Assembly: GCA_040285745.1 (NCBI GenBank)
Contig: JAUFOR010000004.1
Span: 434,001-498,000, forward strand
Length of the DNA: 64,000 nt
Direction: 5' to 3'
Origin: Barthelona sp. PCE
Taxonomy: Eukaryota > Metamonada: BaSk clade
Part shown: in pieces, positions 27,052 through 37,175 of the stretch
Layout of the letters: every line of letters starts with the position of its first letter
How positions within the stretch are numbered: the stretch's first letter is position 1
Program-made: the position numbers and the translations under genes
The notes under the pieces: model-generated
What the model was told of the DNA's origin: nothing
The model's input: the letters and a program-made list of their open reading frames with translations, nothing else
Database searches by the model: none

Positions 27052-30013
27052 TACCCAGTTCTTTAATAATTTGCAACTGAAGCACGCTCAAATGATTAGT
27101 AATTTTTGGCTCATTCTCTTGAATAGATTCAATTAAGTCAACCATTGATTGACGTAGTTTCTCCACTATTTCGCTCTCACTAGGACTGAACGCCTGAAGA
27201 TGAGCAAAACTTGCTTCGTACAAACTTTGAATTACTTTAACAATTGCAAAAAACTTTCTGCAATGTTTTTCTGCAATTATTTCACTCTTTTGAAAATCTA
27301 TAAGTTCAGTAAACATATCTACAGCACTCCAGAAATCTGCAGCACCTCCATGGATTGTTAGTGTTCTAAATGCTGCAAGATAGCTGTCGTAATAAACACT
27401 AAGGAAGCTGGCGCTATCAGGGAACGTTTTTAAATAACGTGTGATTGTGACAATGAGGTTATACTGGACAGTGCAATCACCTAACTGATTTGCTCTGTTT
27501 AACTCTGGTCCAACTGCAAAGAAAAACTCTTCATTACACACCTCAAAATACTCTTCCAGATTAAGCTCTGATATGGCACTGCACATCACACCAATGCACC
27601 ACGCGTTGTTCGATGTGCATGCTGGTTGATCCAACTCTTTTATGCTGACTATTCTTGAAACAAAACATTCGACTGTTAGCTCAGCGTAGTTTGTAATCAT
27701 GTGATCCATGACTTGAACAGTGTTAAACATGGACCCAATCACGATTGCAAGTCCTGCTTGTACACCTGGATCTCTGATGGTTGTAAGTGCTTCAAGTAAC
27801 TCAACAAATTGATCTTTTTCAATCAAATTTTCAATTAAATTTTCAGGATCATCCATTCTGGACACGTAGCTGCACAATGGTTGGAAAAAGTAAGGGATTG
27901 CAGATGTTTGTATATCAGGTATCTGTTCTAGATCATCTTCATCTACTTCACCCTCCTGCAACGCAATATTCAATTTGTATGCATGGTACGCAGCAGTCAA
28001 ACATTCGATTGTCTTATCAATGAATGTTTCAGGTGGAGAGACGCCCAGAGAAAAAAGACCACTAACACCAAGCATAACAAATTGTAAAAATGGATTTCCA
28101 TCGACTTCAAGTTCATCAAATAGATGCCATATAAAGGCCACGATGATTGCCAAAGGTTGCGAAAGATAATAAAGCAACTGTTGTGATAGCTCTGGATCAT
28201 CACTGCGTCTGAAAGTATCATTTATGTAACTTGAAATGTCGTATATCATCCAGCATAAGTAAGAGGTCGCACAACGCTGCATCTTCCCCACTGTGTTTGC
28301 CAGCATCTCAAATAAATATGGTAATATGTAAATGATATCATCGCTACACACTTGAAGTAACTCAAGTACAGCGTTCATTGCTGAACGTTGAACATGTTTT
28401 TTGGGATCATCGATTAAATTAATCATACTGACTGCGATCTTCATATACTCTGGCAATAACTCCTCATATTCCAAGACATCAAAACCAAAAACCTCATCAG
28501 TTGCACTATCTCTCTCCATAATGTCCGTGAAGCATTGTGACAACGTAATTAGTCCCGAAATACGCAGTCTGTAATTATCAGACTCGAGCATCTGTACCTC
28601 AACAGCAACCATCTGATCAAAAAGATCATTATCAATCAATTCATTAACAATTTCGGCCGAAGAACAGCATACAGATAGAATCATAGAAGCCGCTTCTAAT
28701 TCTCTCCAGTCATCGCTTTCAAGCCCAGTTTCAAAAAATACACTCAGCAAAGCTGTCATGTTTTTAGATACATGTGAACATGCTTCATGCAAGAGATTAA
28801 GTGCTGCTGTGCGTACTGGGAAAGCAGTTGTCTCTCGCACCTCAGGGAGCATATCTGTTACGTCCTGCTCCTCAGCTTGCTTCTCAGCTTGTGGTTTCAT
28901 ATGTGCAGTTCCCTGTAAAAATACTGCAACTTCGTAATCACCATCTTCAATATGTTGATCGCTCTCAGTAGAAAGGGATTTGTCAAATACTTCCACATTA
29001 CTGTCGGAAAACATGACAGAATACATCAGTGCAATTAACAAATCTTCATCATTTGCAAAAACATTGTGAGAAAAAAAACGAAGTTGTACTTCAGGTGATG
29101 AGTGTGTAAAAAACTCCATTGCTGCAACCACTGTGTTCTCTGCAATATCCTCGTCAGGATCAATGTTATAGGTGATAATCATAGACATGAACTGAACTAA
29201 TTCGTCGAATATTTCATCTATAACGCTTGGGTTGAAAACCATAATATGCTTGTACAAAACACATATAGCGGTAAGCGCTAATGTATTGGAAACAATATTA
29301 TCAAAATTATTTCGTAATAACGAAGTGAGGAACTCACAGACGCGAGCTGAAGCAAAAGATAAAGTTGTAGCTTGTTTCTTCCTTCTGTCTCTGTCTATTG
29401 CATCATATACCTTTGTCAAATCGTCTAGCACTCGAGATAAGGGTCCAATTTTGTCGACACTCACATAGCTCACTATTGACTGAACTATTTCATGAATGCG
29501 TGACCACTGACAAAGCAAATCATCAACAGTGCTGAGTGCACGGAGCACAGATGTGACTCCGTGTATGTACTGCATGGATCCTGTCTCAAGGGCCTCAAAC
29601 ATATAATCACCAATTGCAGAGAAATCATCTAGTGTTTGTTCAATAGCACAAATCAATTCTTTTAGTGCTATGCTGGCAGAATTACGATCAATTTGTTGTG
29701 TTGAGAAGATCTGCTCCTTGATAACTTCAAAGACAAGGTTTTGCTCTCCACCAGACATATCATTGAATGAAGAAAAACTTTGTTGAAGTAAAATACCTGC
29801 CATTGTACATATATCTTCATTATCTTCTGTTCGATCAAGCCCAAAAAAGTATGCAAGACAACTACAAAAGTAGTGGTTATCTTTTAAGTCCTCTAACTCA
29901 GAATAAACTTCTGTTTGAACATCTTGTTCCTGAATGAGACTCTTCTCAAGAAACTCTTTAACAAACTGAAGCTGCTCAGCGTCAGGTTCAAAAATCTCTT
30001 CGTTATCTGACAT
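27044..30013 (-). CDS. Importin-beta family karyopherin, possibly transportin
   Basis: The product is 989 residues, all HEAT repeats, the size of importin-beta family receptors that shuttle cargo through the pore under Ran control. Landmarks are an acidic N-terminus, a region near 440 with DDWRELEAASMILSV, as in the W-x-x-x-E-x-x motif of the central arch, and SNNAWCIGVM near residue 805, which matches the NNAxWAIG of transportin-1. A central acidic insertion is present. Divergence from model sequences is high, so importin-5 is an alternative. Confidence 0.72.
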   Translation of the reverse strand: MSDNEEIFEPDAEQLQFVKEFLEKSLIQEQDVQTEVYSELEDLKDNHYFCSCLAYFFGLDRTEDNEDICTMAGILLQQSFSSFNDMSGGEQNLVFEVIKEQIFSTQQIDRNSASIALKELICAIEQTLDDFSAIGDYMFEALETGSMQYIHGVTSVLRALSTVDDLLCQWSRIHEIVQSIVSYVSVDKIGPLSRVLDDLTKVYDAIDRDRRKKQATTLSFASARVCEFLTSLLRNNFDNIVSNTLALTAICVLYKHIMVFNPSVIDEIFDELVQFMSMIITYNIDPDEDIAENTVVAAMEFFTHSSPEVQLRFFSHNVFANDEDLLIALMYSVMFSDSNVEVFDKSLSTESDQHIEDGDYEVAVFLQGTAHMKPQAEKQAEEQDVTDMLPEVRETTAFPVRTAALNLLHEACSHVSKNMTALLSVFFETGLESDDWRELEAASMILSVCCSSAEIVNELIDNDLFDQMVAVEVQMLESDNYRLRISGLITLSQCFTDIMERDSATDEVFGFDVLEYEELLPEYMKIAVSMINLIDDPKKHVQRSAMNAVLELLQVCSDDIIYILPYLFEMLANTVGKMQRCATSYLCWMIYDISSYINDTFRRSDDPELSQQLLYYLSQPLAIIVAFIWHLFDELEVDGNPFLQFVMLGVSGLFSLGVSPPETFIDKTIECLTAAYHAYKLNIALQEGEVDEDDLEQIPDIQTSAIPYFFQPLCSYVSRMDDPENLIENLIEKDQFVELLEALTTIRDPGVQAGLAIVIGSMFNTVQVMDHMITNYAELTVECFVSRIVSIKELDQPACTSNNAWCIGVMCSAISELNLEEYFEVCNEEFFFAVGPELNRANQLGDCTVQYNLIVTITRYLKTFPDSASFLSVYYDSYLAAFRTLTIHGGAADFWSAVDMFTELIDFQKSEIIAEKHCRKFFAIVKVIQSLYEASFAHLQAFSPSESEIVEKLRQSMVDLIESIQENEPKITNHLSVLQLQIIKELGII

Positions 30014-30159
30014 GAAAAGGAAAGTAAATCTTTATCCGAGTTGTTTCTGCAGCACTTGTTTCAGATAATTACCTGTTATGTGCTTTTTGCGCTCTAATTA
30101 CTGTGTAAATAATGTAGAATGTCATTCAAAACTTCACCTGCCTAAAAATAATTACTCTT

Positions 30160-33100
30160 TTACATCATAGGAATTTGATTCTCGTGACCTGAGAAGGGAT
30201 CTGTCTCTTCTGTATACATGGGAACATCTGTAGGCTCAGGAGATCCTAATCTATGACTGTATCCTTGACTGCTTTTAGGCGTTTTAGCCCTTGTGTTGCT
30301 CAACTCTGGTAACTCTGTTTCCGCCCGTTTCATCATAATGTTATGTGAGTGAGATTTAGCGCTTCCCAATAACAATTTACCAGATGGTTTACCTCCCTTA
30401 GGACGTTTCTTTGCTGACTGTAATAATCCCAACTGTGATGACCGACTACCAGATAGAGGTCTCATTGAATTGGTAGAGGGGGCACGGTTTGAAAGTCTGG
30501 ATTGTCTAGACATGGATGATTTTGTTCCACGTACATCGTTTAACTTTGCTTTCAATGTTCTCACCTCATTCTTGGATCTACCGAGCTCTTGTTCCAGACG
30601 ATGGTTGTTGAAACGTAACTCATTAATGTCTTCCATCAGCTTCTTGTTATGACCCAAGAATTGCTTACGTTGAGCACCCAAAAAGTTTCGATGCACTTCT
30701 GTGCTGCGCTCTAGACCCTTCACACGCTGTTCCAGATGTTCTCTCTGTCTTTGCAATTCGGAAACCTCAGAGCTAGTCTGTCTACGTTGAATGATCTCGT
30801 TATCATCTGTAGTTGTACAATATGTGCGATACATAGCCTGCAAACAGTCTCTCCAGTACTTTGGTGAAACGTTTTCGACCAGGTTACCCAGATCCTTAAT
30901 AAAATACTGCACGATGCGAGTCTTCTGCTGCAGATGATTCTGAAGATCAGTAATTTGTTGTTTAAGGTTTCTGACATTGATATCGCGCTCATGAAGAGTA
31001 AACTTCAGGTTAACTTGCTGTTGATGATTCTTCTCAAGGAATCCATCAAGTGTTTGAATTTGTTTCTTATATTTTTGGATCCTTAAATCACGCGGTTCAA
31101 TTTGATTCTTCAAATCGCTAATTTTGATACATAGAACATACTTAAACTTCTCTAACTCAGCGTTCTTTGTTTTTAATACAAAAATTTGACGTTCTTTCTC
31201 AGAAATAGTTTCATTTCGTTCTTCTAACTCTAATTTTAACAATTGAATCTTCTTTTCGTGATCCAATATATTCTTTTCCAACACTTGAATCTGTTCACCA
31301 GCTTTCTTTAGATCAACACTCTTTGCTACTATTTGTTCTTGATAAGTTTTAAATTTGCGTTTTAAATTTAAGTTCTCCAAAGTCAATTGATTTAATGACT
31401 GTTTCTTCTTTGACAATTCTTGTAAAAATTTCTTTTCAATACGATTGCTGAATGTCTCAAAATCATCATTCACTTGTACAATTTCTTCTTCATAACCTTC
31501 ACATAAGATTTTGTTTTGGTTTTCCAAGCTAACAATATCATTCGTCTTACTCTCTAACTCAAGCATGTATTGTTTCTCAAGATTCTTTACCTCACTACCA
31601 TGAGATAGTTTCACATTATTCAGCTCTTCCTCATAATTCTCAACCAACTCAGCCTTTTCAGTCTCAAGTGCTGTTATGATTTTCTTAATTTGCTGAATAC
31701 GTTTTCTGTTCTCGCTCTCAAGATTAGTGATGGTTGACATATGTTCAATTTCCTTGTGCTTGATTTGTTCAGTAAAGTTCATCTCAATCTCTTCAAGTTT
31801 ACCGTTCTTTGTCTGCAAAACAGTGTCTTTCTCGTTAAGAACAGTCTCAAACATATCTTTTTCTTGTTGAAGTTTGTCTTTGAAGTTCTTCTCAATTTCT
31901 TTAACCTCAAAGGAAAACTTCACTTCTTGTGTCTCAAGCTTACGTTGCAGAGTATCCATCTCACTTGCAACATCATCGAGCTCCTTGGACTGTACCAAGA
32001 GAAGTGACCAACCACTTGCTTGTGGTTGACCAGCTAAATAATTGAGGGGGTCAATGTTATCGGGAAGATCTCCAACATAAGACATATAAATGGTATTATT
32101 ACACTGTGTAAACAAGAGTCTGTTTGAGAAAACGCACTGCATTTTCTTGATAGGTTTGAGATGAAGACTAAATGAGCTGCGATCGACCCAGTCGTCAGAT
32201 TTAAACTGCAGTGCACCATCGTAATCATATACGTTGATCAGACCATTATCACCAGCAACAAGCACATGCTCATCTAGCATCGCCAAAGTGGTTGGTGATA
32301 CGTTACGATCAATTGCATGTGTATGTGTATGTGATCTGGTATCGGTGACGACCATGTCTCTGTATGAATTGTACAAATAAGAAAGGGATTTGGGAGCCAG
32401 CAATTGGGCAATAACGACTGAGTCCTCAATGATTACAGCCGTATTGATCATGACTAGGGGATCACTGCCTCGACCATCACCCACAACGTGGTTGTGCAAT
32501 TGAATCATGTAATCACTTACTGAGATAACTGATCGTCCTGAAGCAAATGCTGATATGGGGTTTGATGGGTGACCAAGTTCTGCAATAGCAACTTCGTCAC
32601 GAATATCATAAACAAGACAGGAACCATGAGAATCACGAATGTTGATGAATGATCCACATATTGAGAAGCATATGTCAATAATTGTTGTTTCCTGTTCGAA
32701 TACAGTTATAGGGGCGTCGTTAAATGCTGTATAGTCGTATAAATATAACTTATTCGACTGCGCAATGGCTAAGACTGCACCGTTCTTCGAAAATTGAATA
32801 GCTGAAGCGTTTTTAACCGTATATGAAAACGTTTCCTCGATGTTATTCCGTTGAACGATAAACACGCATACCTTGAGCTTAAATACTACCAACAATTGAT
32901 AACTGTTAGGATGGATGGCCACAGCTACTGGCTTCTCGAAAAACACCTTGTTGATGATCATTTTCTTTGTGAAATAGTTGAACACACGCAGCTCTTTGCC
33001 ACACACCATACACATAAAAGGCCTTGTATGACATACATCAAAATCAATGATGTTTTCATCAGTAAAAGATGGAATAATAAGCTCTGTCTTTCTCAACTCA

Positions 33101-34188
33101 TCCTCGTTGCGGCTCGCAAGAGGTTTAAACATGTGCATATCACCAATCTCTGATAACAAAATGAAAGAATCATCACCAGGTGAAGATGTGATTGATACAA
33201 ATTTCTTATCGAATTCATGAGTGACTGATGGTGTACCCAGATCCATTTCGACCTCTGGATGAGGAATTGTAGAAAAACACCATCCTTTATCTCCTAAGAA
33301 AGCCATTTTTCCTCCTAAACCATGTGATCTTCCTATCTTGTGAATTATCTCAGTAAATTTAGTCTCATTGCGATGGAACAGGACTGCTTTCTTCTGAATA
33401 AGCATTCCAAATACATAATTATTACTACCACCACCACTCTTTGAAGCAAAAAGACAATGTGGAATAGTTGGTAATGGCATAGAACCAACTATTTCAAGTT
33501 GTTTTGCAAAATAAAGCTCCTCTTCAGCGCTGATAATTACTTCTTCATCAGGTAAAACTAAAAGATCATCAACTTCCCTAAAATGTACATTGCTTAATGA
33601 TAACGGTCGTAACCCGTCAACTAGTAACTTATACACTAATAAATCGGGCTTGTACATGTACACAATGGAAGCGTCATCTGGTGAAAACGCAACCCTTGAT
33701 ACATTCTGCGCACATTGGGTAGCAGCTACAACACGCTTACTCTTCCATGTGATGAGACTCAAATGAGTACGTGAACCAGGGAAGAGGAGCGCAATCACCT
33801 GAGAGTCTCCACTAAAGGAAATTGATGATACCTTGGAATGATCAGAAGATAGATTATCAATGACGCGTACAACTATGCGCTTTGAAAGATTGATTATCAG
33901 AACCCGTAAACCTGTTGTGGTTACCTGTGCCGCCGCTAGAAACCTTCTGCATGGTGAAATCGCGATCGTACTGATTTCAAGAACGTTTTCTGAATTGTTG
34001 ATGTCGCAAAGCATCGTTTGATCTTGGTTGACAAGACTCTGGAGAATAATCTGTCTTCCAGCAACATACAGGATGTGTGAGTCGTCCATCATGTGAATAC
34101 AATCATCATTTGCTATGCGGTCAAGTCCCCAACAGTGTATCGGCTTTAAAACGTTCGAAATATGCTCACCCTCTTCTTTGGACTCCAT
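30160..34188 (-). CDS. CFAP57 (WDR65/FAP57), axonemal WD40 coiled-coil protein
   Basis: The product is 1342 residues from the ATG at 34188 (MESKEEGEH); the next upstream start is out of context. Residues 10-700 hold two WD40 propellers, opening HCWGLDRI...HILYVAG, which matches the VFGLK...VIYPAGN start of CFAP57, with blades such as STIAISPCRRFLAA. Residues about 733-1216 are a long coiled coil, and the tail is basic and Ser-rich. CFAP57 is needed to dock inner-arm dyneins on the flagellum. The 164 bp upstream, between this gene and a decayed MSH6 fragment, should hold its promoter. Confidence 0.9.
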   Translation of the reverse strand: MESKEEGEHISNVLKPIHCWGLDRIANDDCIHMMDDSHILYVAGRQIILQSLVNQDQTMLCDINNSENVLEISTIAISPCRRFLAAAQVTTTGLRVLIINLSKRIVVRVIDNLSSDHSKVSSISFSGDSQVIALLFPGSRTHLSLITWKSKRVVAATQCAQNVSRVAFSPDDASIVYMYKPDLLVYKLLVDGLRPLSLSNVHFREVDDLLVLPDEEVIISAEEELYFAKQLEIVGSMPLPTIPHCLFASKSGGGSNNYVFGMLIQKKAVLFHRNETKFTEIIHKIGRSHGLGGKMAFLGDKGWCFSTIPHPEVEMDLGTPSVTHEFDKKFVSITSSPGDDSFILLSEIGDMHMFKPLASRNEDELRKTELIIPSFTDENIIDFDVCHTRPFMCMVCGKELRVFNYFTKKMIINKVFFEKPVAVAIHPNSYQLLVVFKLKVCVFIVQRNNIEETFSYTVKNASAIQFSKNGAVLAIAQSNKLYLYDYTAFNDAPITVFEQETTIIDICFSICGSFINIRDSHGSCLVYDIRDEVAIAELGHPSNPISAFASGRSVISVSDYMIQLHNHVVGDGRGSDPLVMINTAVIIEDSVVIAQLLAPKSLSYLYNSYRDMVVTDTRSHTHTHAIDRNVSPTTLAMLDEHVLVAGDNGLINVYDYDGALQFKSDDWVDRSSFSLHLKPIKKMQCVFSNRLLFTQCNNTIYMSYVGDLPDNIDPLNYLAGQPQASGWSLLLVQSKELDDVASEMDTLQRKLETQEVKFSFEVKEIEKNFKDKLQQEKDMFETVLNEKDTVLQTKNGKLEEIEMNFTEQIKHKEIEHMSTITNLESENRKRIQQIKKIITALETEKAELVENYEEELNNVKLSHGSEVKNLEKQYMLELESKTNDIVSLENQNKILCEGYEEEIVQVNDDFETFSNRIEKKFLQELSKKKQSLNQLTLENLNLKRKFKTYQEQIVAKSVDLKKAGEQIQVLEKNILDHEKKIQLLKLELEERNETISEKERQIFVLKTKNAELEKFKYVLCIKISDLKNQIEPRDLRIQKYKKQIQTLDGFLEKNHQQQVNLKFTLHERDINVRNLKQQITDLQNHLQQKTRIVQYFIKDLGNLVENVSPKYWRDCLQAMYRTYCTTTDDNEIIQRRQTSSEVSELQRQREHLEQRVKGLERSTEVHRNFLGAQRKQFLGHNKKLMEDINELRFNNHRLEQELGRSKNEVRTLKAKLNDVRGTKSSMSRQSRLSNRAPSTNSMRPLSGSRSSQLGLLQSAKKRPKGGKPSGKLLLGSAKSHSHNIMMKRAETELPELSNTRAKTPKSSQGYSHRLGSPEPTDVPMYTEETDPFSGHENQIPMM

Positions 34189-34352
34189 GTTACGTTCCAA
34201 AAAACAGCGAAATTCGCGAAAGGAGAAAGATAAATTTAAACATTTGCAGGTAAACGTTTTTCTGCTTTTTACAGACTGCAATTCTCATAAAAAGCCAGTG
34301 CGGTTCCAGTTTAAATATACATTTTCTATTTATTCAAAGTAGGAAAAAAATT

Positions 34353-34922
34353 CTATTCTGTGTAAAAGAGTTTATTTTTTATAATATTGATCCAGCACCA
34401 TGGAATAAGTGTTCGATCACCAGCCATAGAACTATTGTGGATAGCATCAAAGGGGGGCAGATCGACGTGTTCAGCGGTGACAGGGAGTCCACAATGAGCG
34501 AGAAAAACGGTATCCAGAAGAGAGTTTAAAAAGAATGACTTGCCTGCATTGTTTGCAGCAGTCAACAGAACAGAGGTAATGCATCCGTGGAAGTCCTGAG
34601 GAACACAGGTGACGCGATCGTAGTACCGAGGATTGACCATACCTTCTATATGAATTACTCTTTCGCTATTGAAAGATGGATACACCCAAGAGTCCACTGA
34701 TAATGAAAGATCAATGGTGGCGACGAGGTCAAAGGCTTCTTCGAAATGAGAAATATATTGTTGCGTTTCCCTCTGCAACTGGTTCAAAATTTCACTTTCA
34801 AGCGTTAGAATATCACTGTACACATCGCCTATCACGCTGTCAACGTGTCTTGCAATTGGGGTCTTCCAGACGTACTTCCAATAATTTTTCCTTCCAAAAG
34901 TTGTTTTGTGTTTTATTTTACT
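34353..34922 (-). pseudogene. MSH6-like MutS fragment, truncated
   Basis: This 189-codon open frame has no ATG before its first similarity and is preceded by a stop at 34923-34925. It begins in the MutS lever/clamp (NYWKYVWK, TLESEIL), continues through the core (VDSWVYPSF...HIEGMVNPRYY) and reaches a Walker A site reading TAANNAGKSFF, where functional MutS has TGPNMGGKST. The frame ends at codon 190, before Walker B and the signature helices. The DNA-binding and connector domains are also absent, because neighbouring genes occupy both sides. The ancestral protein repaired mismatches in the nucleus with MSH2. I read this as a relic, not a full gene. Confidence 0.75.
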
Positions 34923-35016
34923 TTATTACAGCTTTCAGCAACGTGAAGGTAACGATTCAGACGAGCAAATTTGCTTTTGATCTGGACTTTGCTTTTATCT
35001 TTCTATCCTCTTTTTT

Positions 35017-36840
35017 ATGAGCAAAAGTTCCATTAATGCACGTAAAACAACGAATATAGCACAACAAATACCAAATAATGTTCCAAAATGTTCATTTAGA
35101 GAAACTGAATTTTGGATTTCCCAATGTGACGACAGAACTTGGAAAATAACCTCATTATCGGGGAATACCGGACTATCTACACATGCCCAACTCGACCCTG
35201 AGATCTCTTCGCTGATCAGCGATACTTTGCCTGGCAAAGCCTTTATGGCGTGCAGCAGCATGTACGGTGCACTTGGAGTTGTCAGTAGCAACAGCGGGGA
35301 TGGTGTGTGCGAGACACATTATCGTACATTCAAGCACGATGATGATGGGATTCAGATACTGAATCAAGTCGTTGTTCCAGAGGTACACACTCATATCAGT
35401 GTTTTTGACAGAGCTATGGGCGCCATCAAGACCAATCAGAACGTTTTAACAACGTATATGATCCTTAATGATGGTTTACTCGTAAACAAAACCGAGCACA
35501 ACCTCCCCTTTCCAATTACAAGTTTTATCATGTGTCCACACAACTGGGTGATTGTAACCAAACAGTTGCATTTAAACGATTCTGCTGTGGGGTTGTTCAA
35601 CTTGGAATCAGAAGAGCAGGCTTTGCTGCCTTATATAGTTACTTCGCTTGATGTAACCATAACTGTTAACAACAGCTTCACCTTTGAAGCAGCTAATGCT
35701 GTGGATCGTAGTGAAAATGTGTTCATTTCTCTTTCATTTCCAAGCTCAGAACTCTACACATTAAGCATGTCGAATATTGAGATTGACAACACAATTCAAA
35801 AATCCATGAATAAGACTGCCAAACCTGGTGGTATAACTACTCCTGCGAATACTGAAGATTGTGAAATACTTCCTGTGATTGATATATCTGCTCCAACTGC
35901 TCATATATTCCAATCAGCTCCACCTATATTCCAATCAGCTCCAACTGCTCCCGTGTATGTTGCTCCCAAACCGCAAGCAATGGCTAAACAGCCCGAGAGA
36001 GAAGTTCCAATGGGTAAGAGAGAAATTGAGGTTGATAAAGTTCTTCACCGCGACTTTAAAATTTCTTTGTTGGTCGAATCTGGAATGTTGAATATTAAGT
36101 ATAGTAACCAGAAACTTAAGACTAATCTATCTTACAAAAGTGATTTCCAGTACTTAGTGAGTGGAAGAAGCGATGGTGCTGTGATATGTGAGTATTCTGG
36201 TGCATCTGGCACTCTGTTTTTTTTCAAAAGCACAACAGGTACTATGTTATTTACTCATTGTTTTGAGTATAATGTCGCTGATGATTTACCTTCTGATGAC
36301 TTTGATGATGTGATGATTGTTGGGCATGGTAAGTATTGTGTGCTATGCTTCTCTTTCAATAACAGTTGTGTAATTTTTGTGATAAATACTGTTAATGAAC
36401 AAATTTATTATGAACATTATGAATATGTATTAGGAATTCATATCTACAATGAGTTTCTTGTAATTCATTGCGCAGATTGTATTGTTCATTCAGTGATCAC
36501 TGATGATGGATTGAGTGAAAGGAAGGAATTTGAGCTTGATGAATGTTTTGATGAATTACGACCTTTTCATGACTGGATTGTGTTTAGGGAATACTTTAGT
36601 GATTGGGCATTTGCATATAATATATCACAGAAGAAAAAGTTCCAAATTAGTCTTGAAGGTTATAGACAAATACTTGATTTGGACTTTAATCCAAAAGATC
36701 AACGTATACAGCAAATTATTGATCTAAACTTATGTAATAGTGAAGAATTAGATCCTGCAGATGTTTGTATAGCGATATTCTTAGCATTCTTAATCATTTT
36801 CCTTATTGCCTTGTTTTCTTATTATATATCCAAATCCTAA
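35017..36840 (+). CDS. Tail-anchored strand-rich protein, unknown function
   Basis: The product is 607 residues, beginning MSKSSINARK. It is beta-rich and Asp/Ser-rich, without a signal peptide. Residues about 290-320 carry a short repeat (IFQSAP / IFQSAPT) followed by Pro-rich sequence. It ends in a hydrophobic helix (IFLAFLIIFLIALFSYYI) three residues before the terminus, so it is a tail-anchored membrane protein whose bulk faces the cytosol. Similar strand content to the MPR proteins, but I see no shared start. Its stop lies next to a TAG on the other strand. Confidence 0.75.
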   Translation: MSKSSINARKTTNIAQQIPNNVPKCSFRETEFWISQCDDRTWKITSLSGNTGLSTHAQLDPEISSLISDTLPGKAFMACSSMYGALGVVSSNSGDGVCETHYRTFKHDDDGIQILNQVVVPEVHTHISVFDRAMGAIKTNQNVLTTYMILNDGLLVNKTEHNLPFPITSFIMCPHNWVIVTKQLHLNDSAVGLFNLESEEQALLPYIVTSLDVTITVNNSFTFEAANAVDRSENVFISLSFPSSELYTLSMSNIEIDNTIQKSMNKTAKPGGITTPANTEDCEILPVIDISAPTAHIFQSAPPIFQSAPTAPVYVAPKPQAMAKQPEREVPMGKREIEVDKVLHRDFKISLLVESGMLNIKYSNQKLKTNLSYKSDFQYLVSGRSDGAVICEYSGASGTLFFFKSTTGTMLFTHCFEYNVADDLPSDDFDDVMIVGHGKYCVLCFSFNNSCVIFVINTVNEQIYYEHYEYVLGIHIYNEFLVIHCADCIVHSVITDDGLSERKEFELDECFDELRPFHDWIVFREYFSDWAFAYNISQKKKFQISLEGYRQILDLDFNPKDQRIQQIIDLNLCNSEELDPADVCIAIFLAFLIIFLIALFSYYISKS

Positions 36841-37175
36841 AAAGGAACATCATAAGAAACATCAAGAGTAGGTCGCTGTTGGATGAGGAAAATCATTAAC
36901 TTTGTAACGCTCAGAATTGTACCAATACCGCAAGTAACCAAAATCTTCAACAAGAATTTACGAAGACCCACAAGCAGTTTAGAAACATTATTTGAAATCT
37001 TGGACCTGGCATACAGGTAAAAAAGCACGTCAGAAACAAAGATAATAAGCAATCTAACAAATAAAATTTTGAAAAAGCTTCCATCAACCAACACCACATT
37101 AGATTGGAACGAAATTGAAAAATACAGCGCGTCTAAATATTGTTCAAAAAATTTTCTTTCTTTCTTCTTTTTTTA
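36837..37175 (-). other. Possible small membrane-protein frame without a start
   Basis: An open frame of 112 codons with two or three hydrophobic helices (FKILFVRLLIIFVSDVLFYLY, ILVTCGIGTILSVTKLMIFLI) whose TAG interlocks with the TAA of the convergent gene, as true gene pairs do here. It has no in-frame ATG and overlaps the end of the dynein-like gene in another frame. A start exon beyond an unseen intron, or chance, are both possible. Low confidence. Confidence 0.3.
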
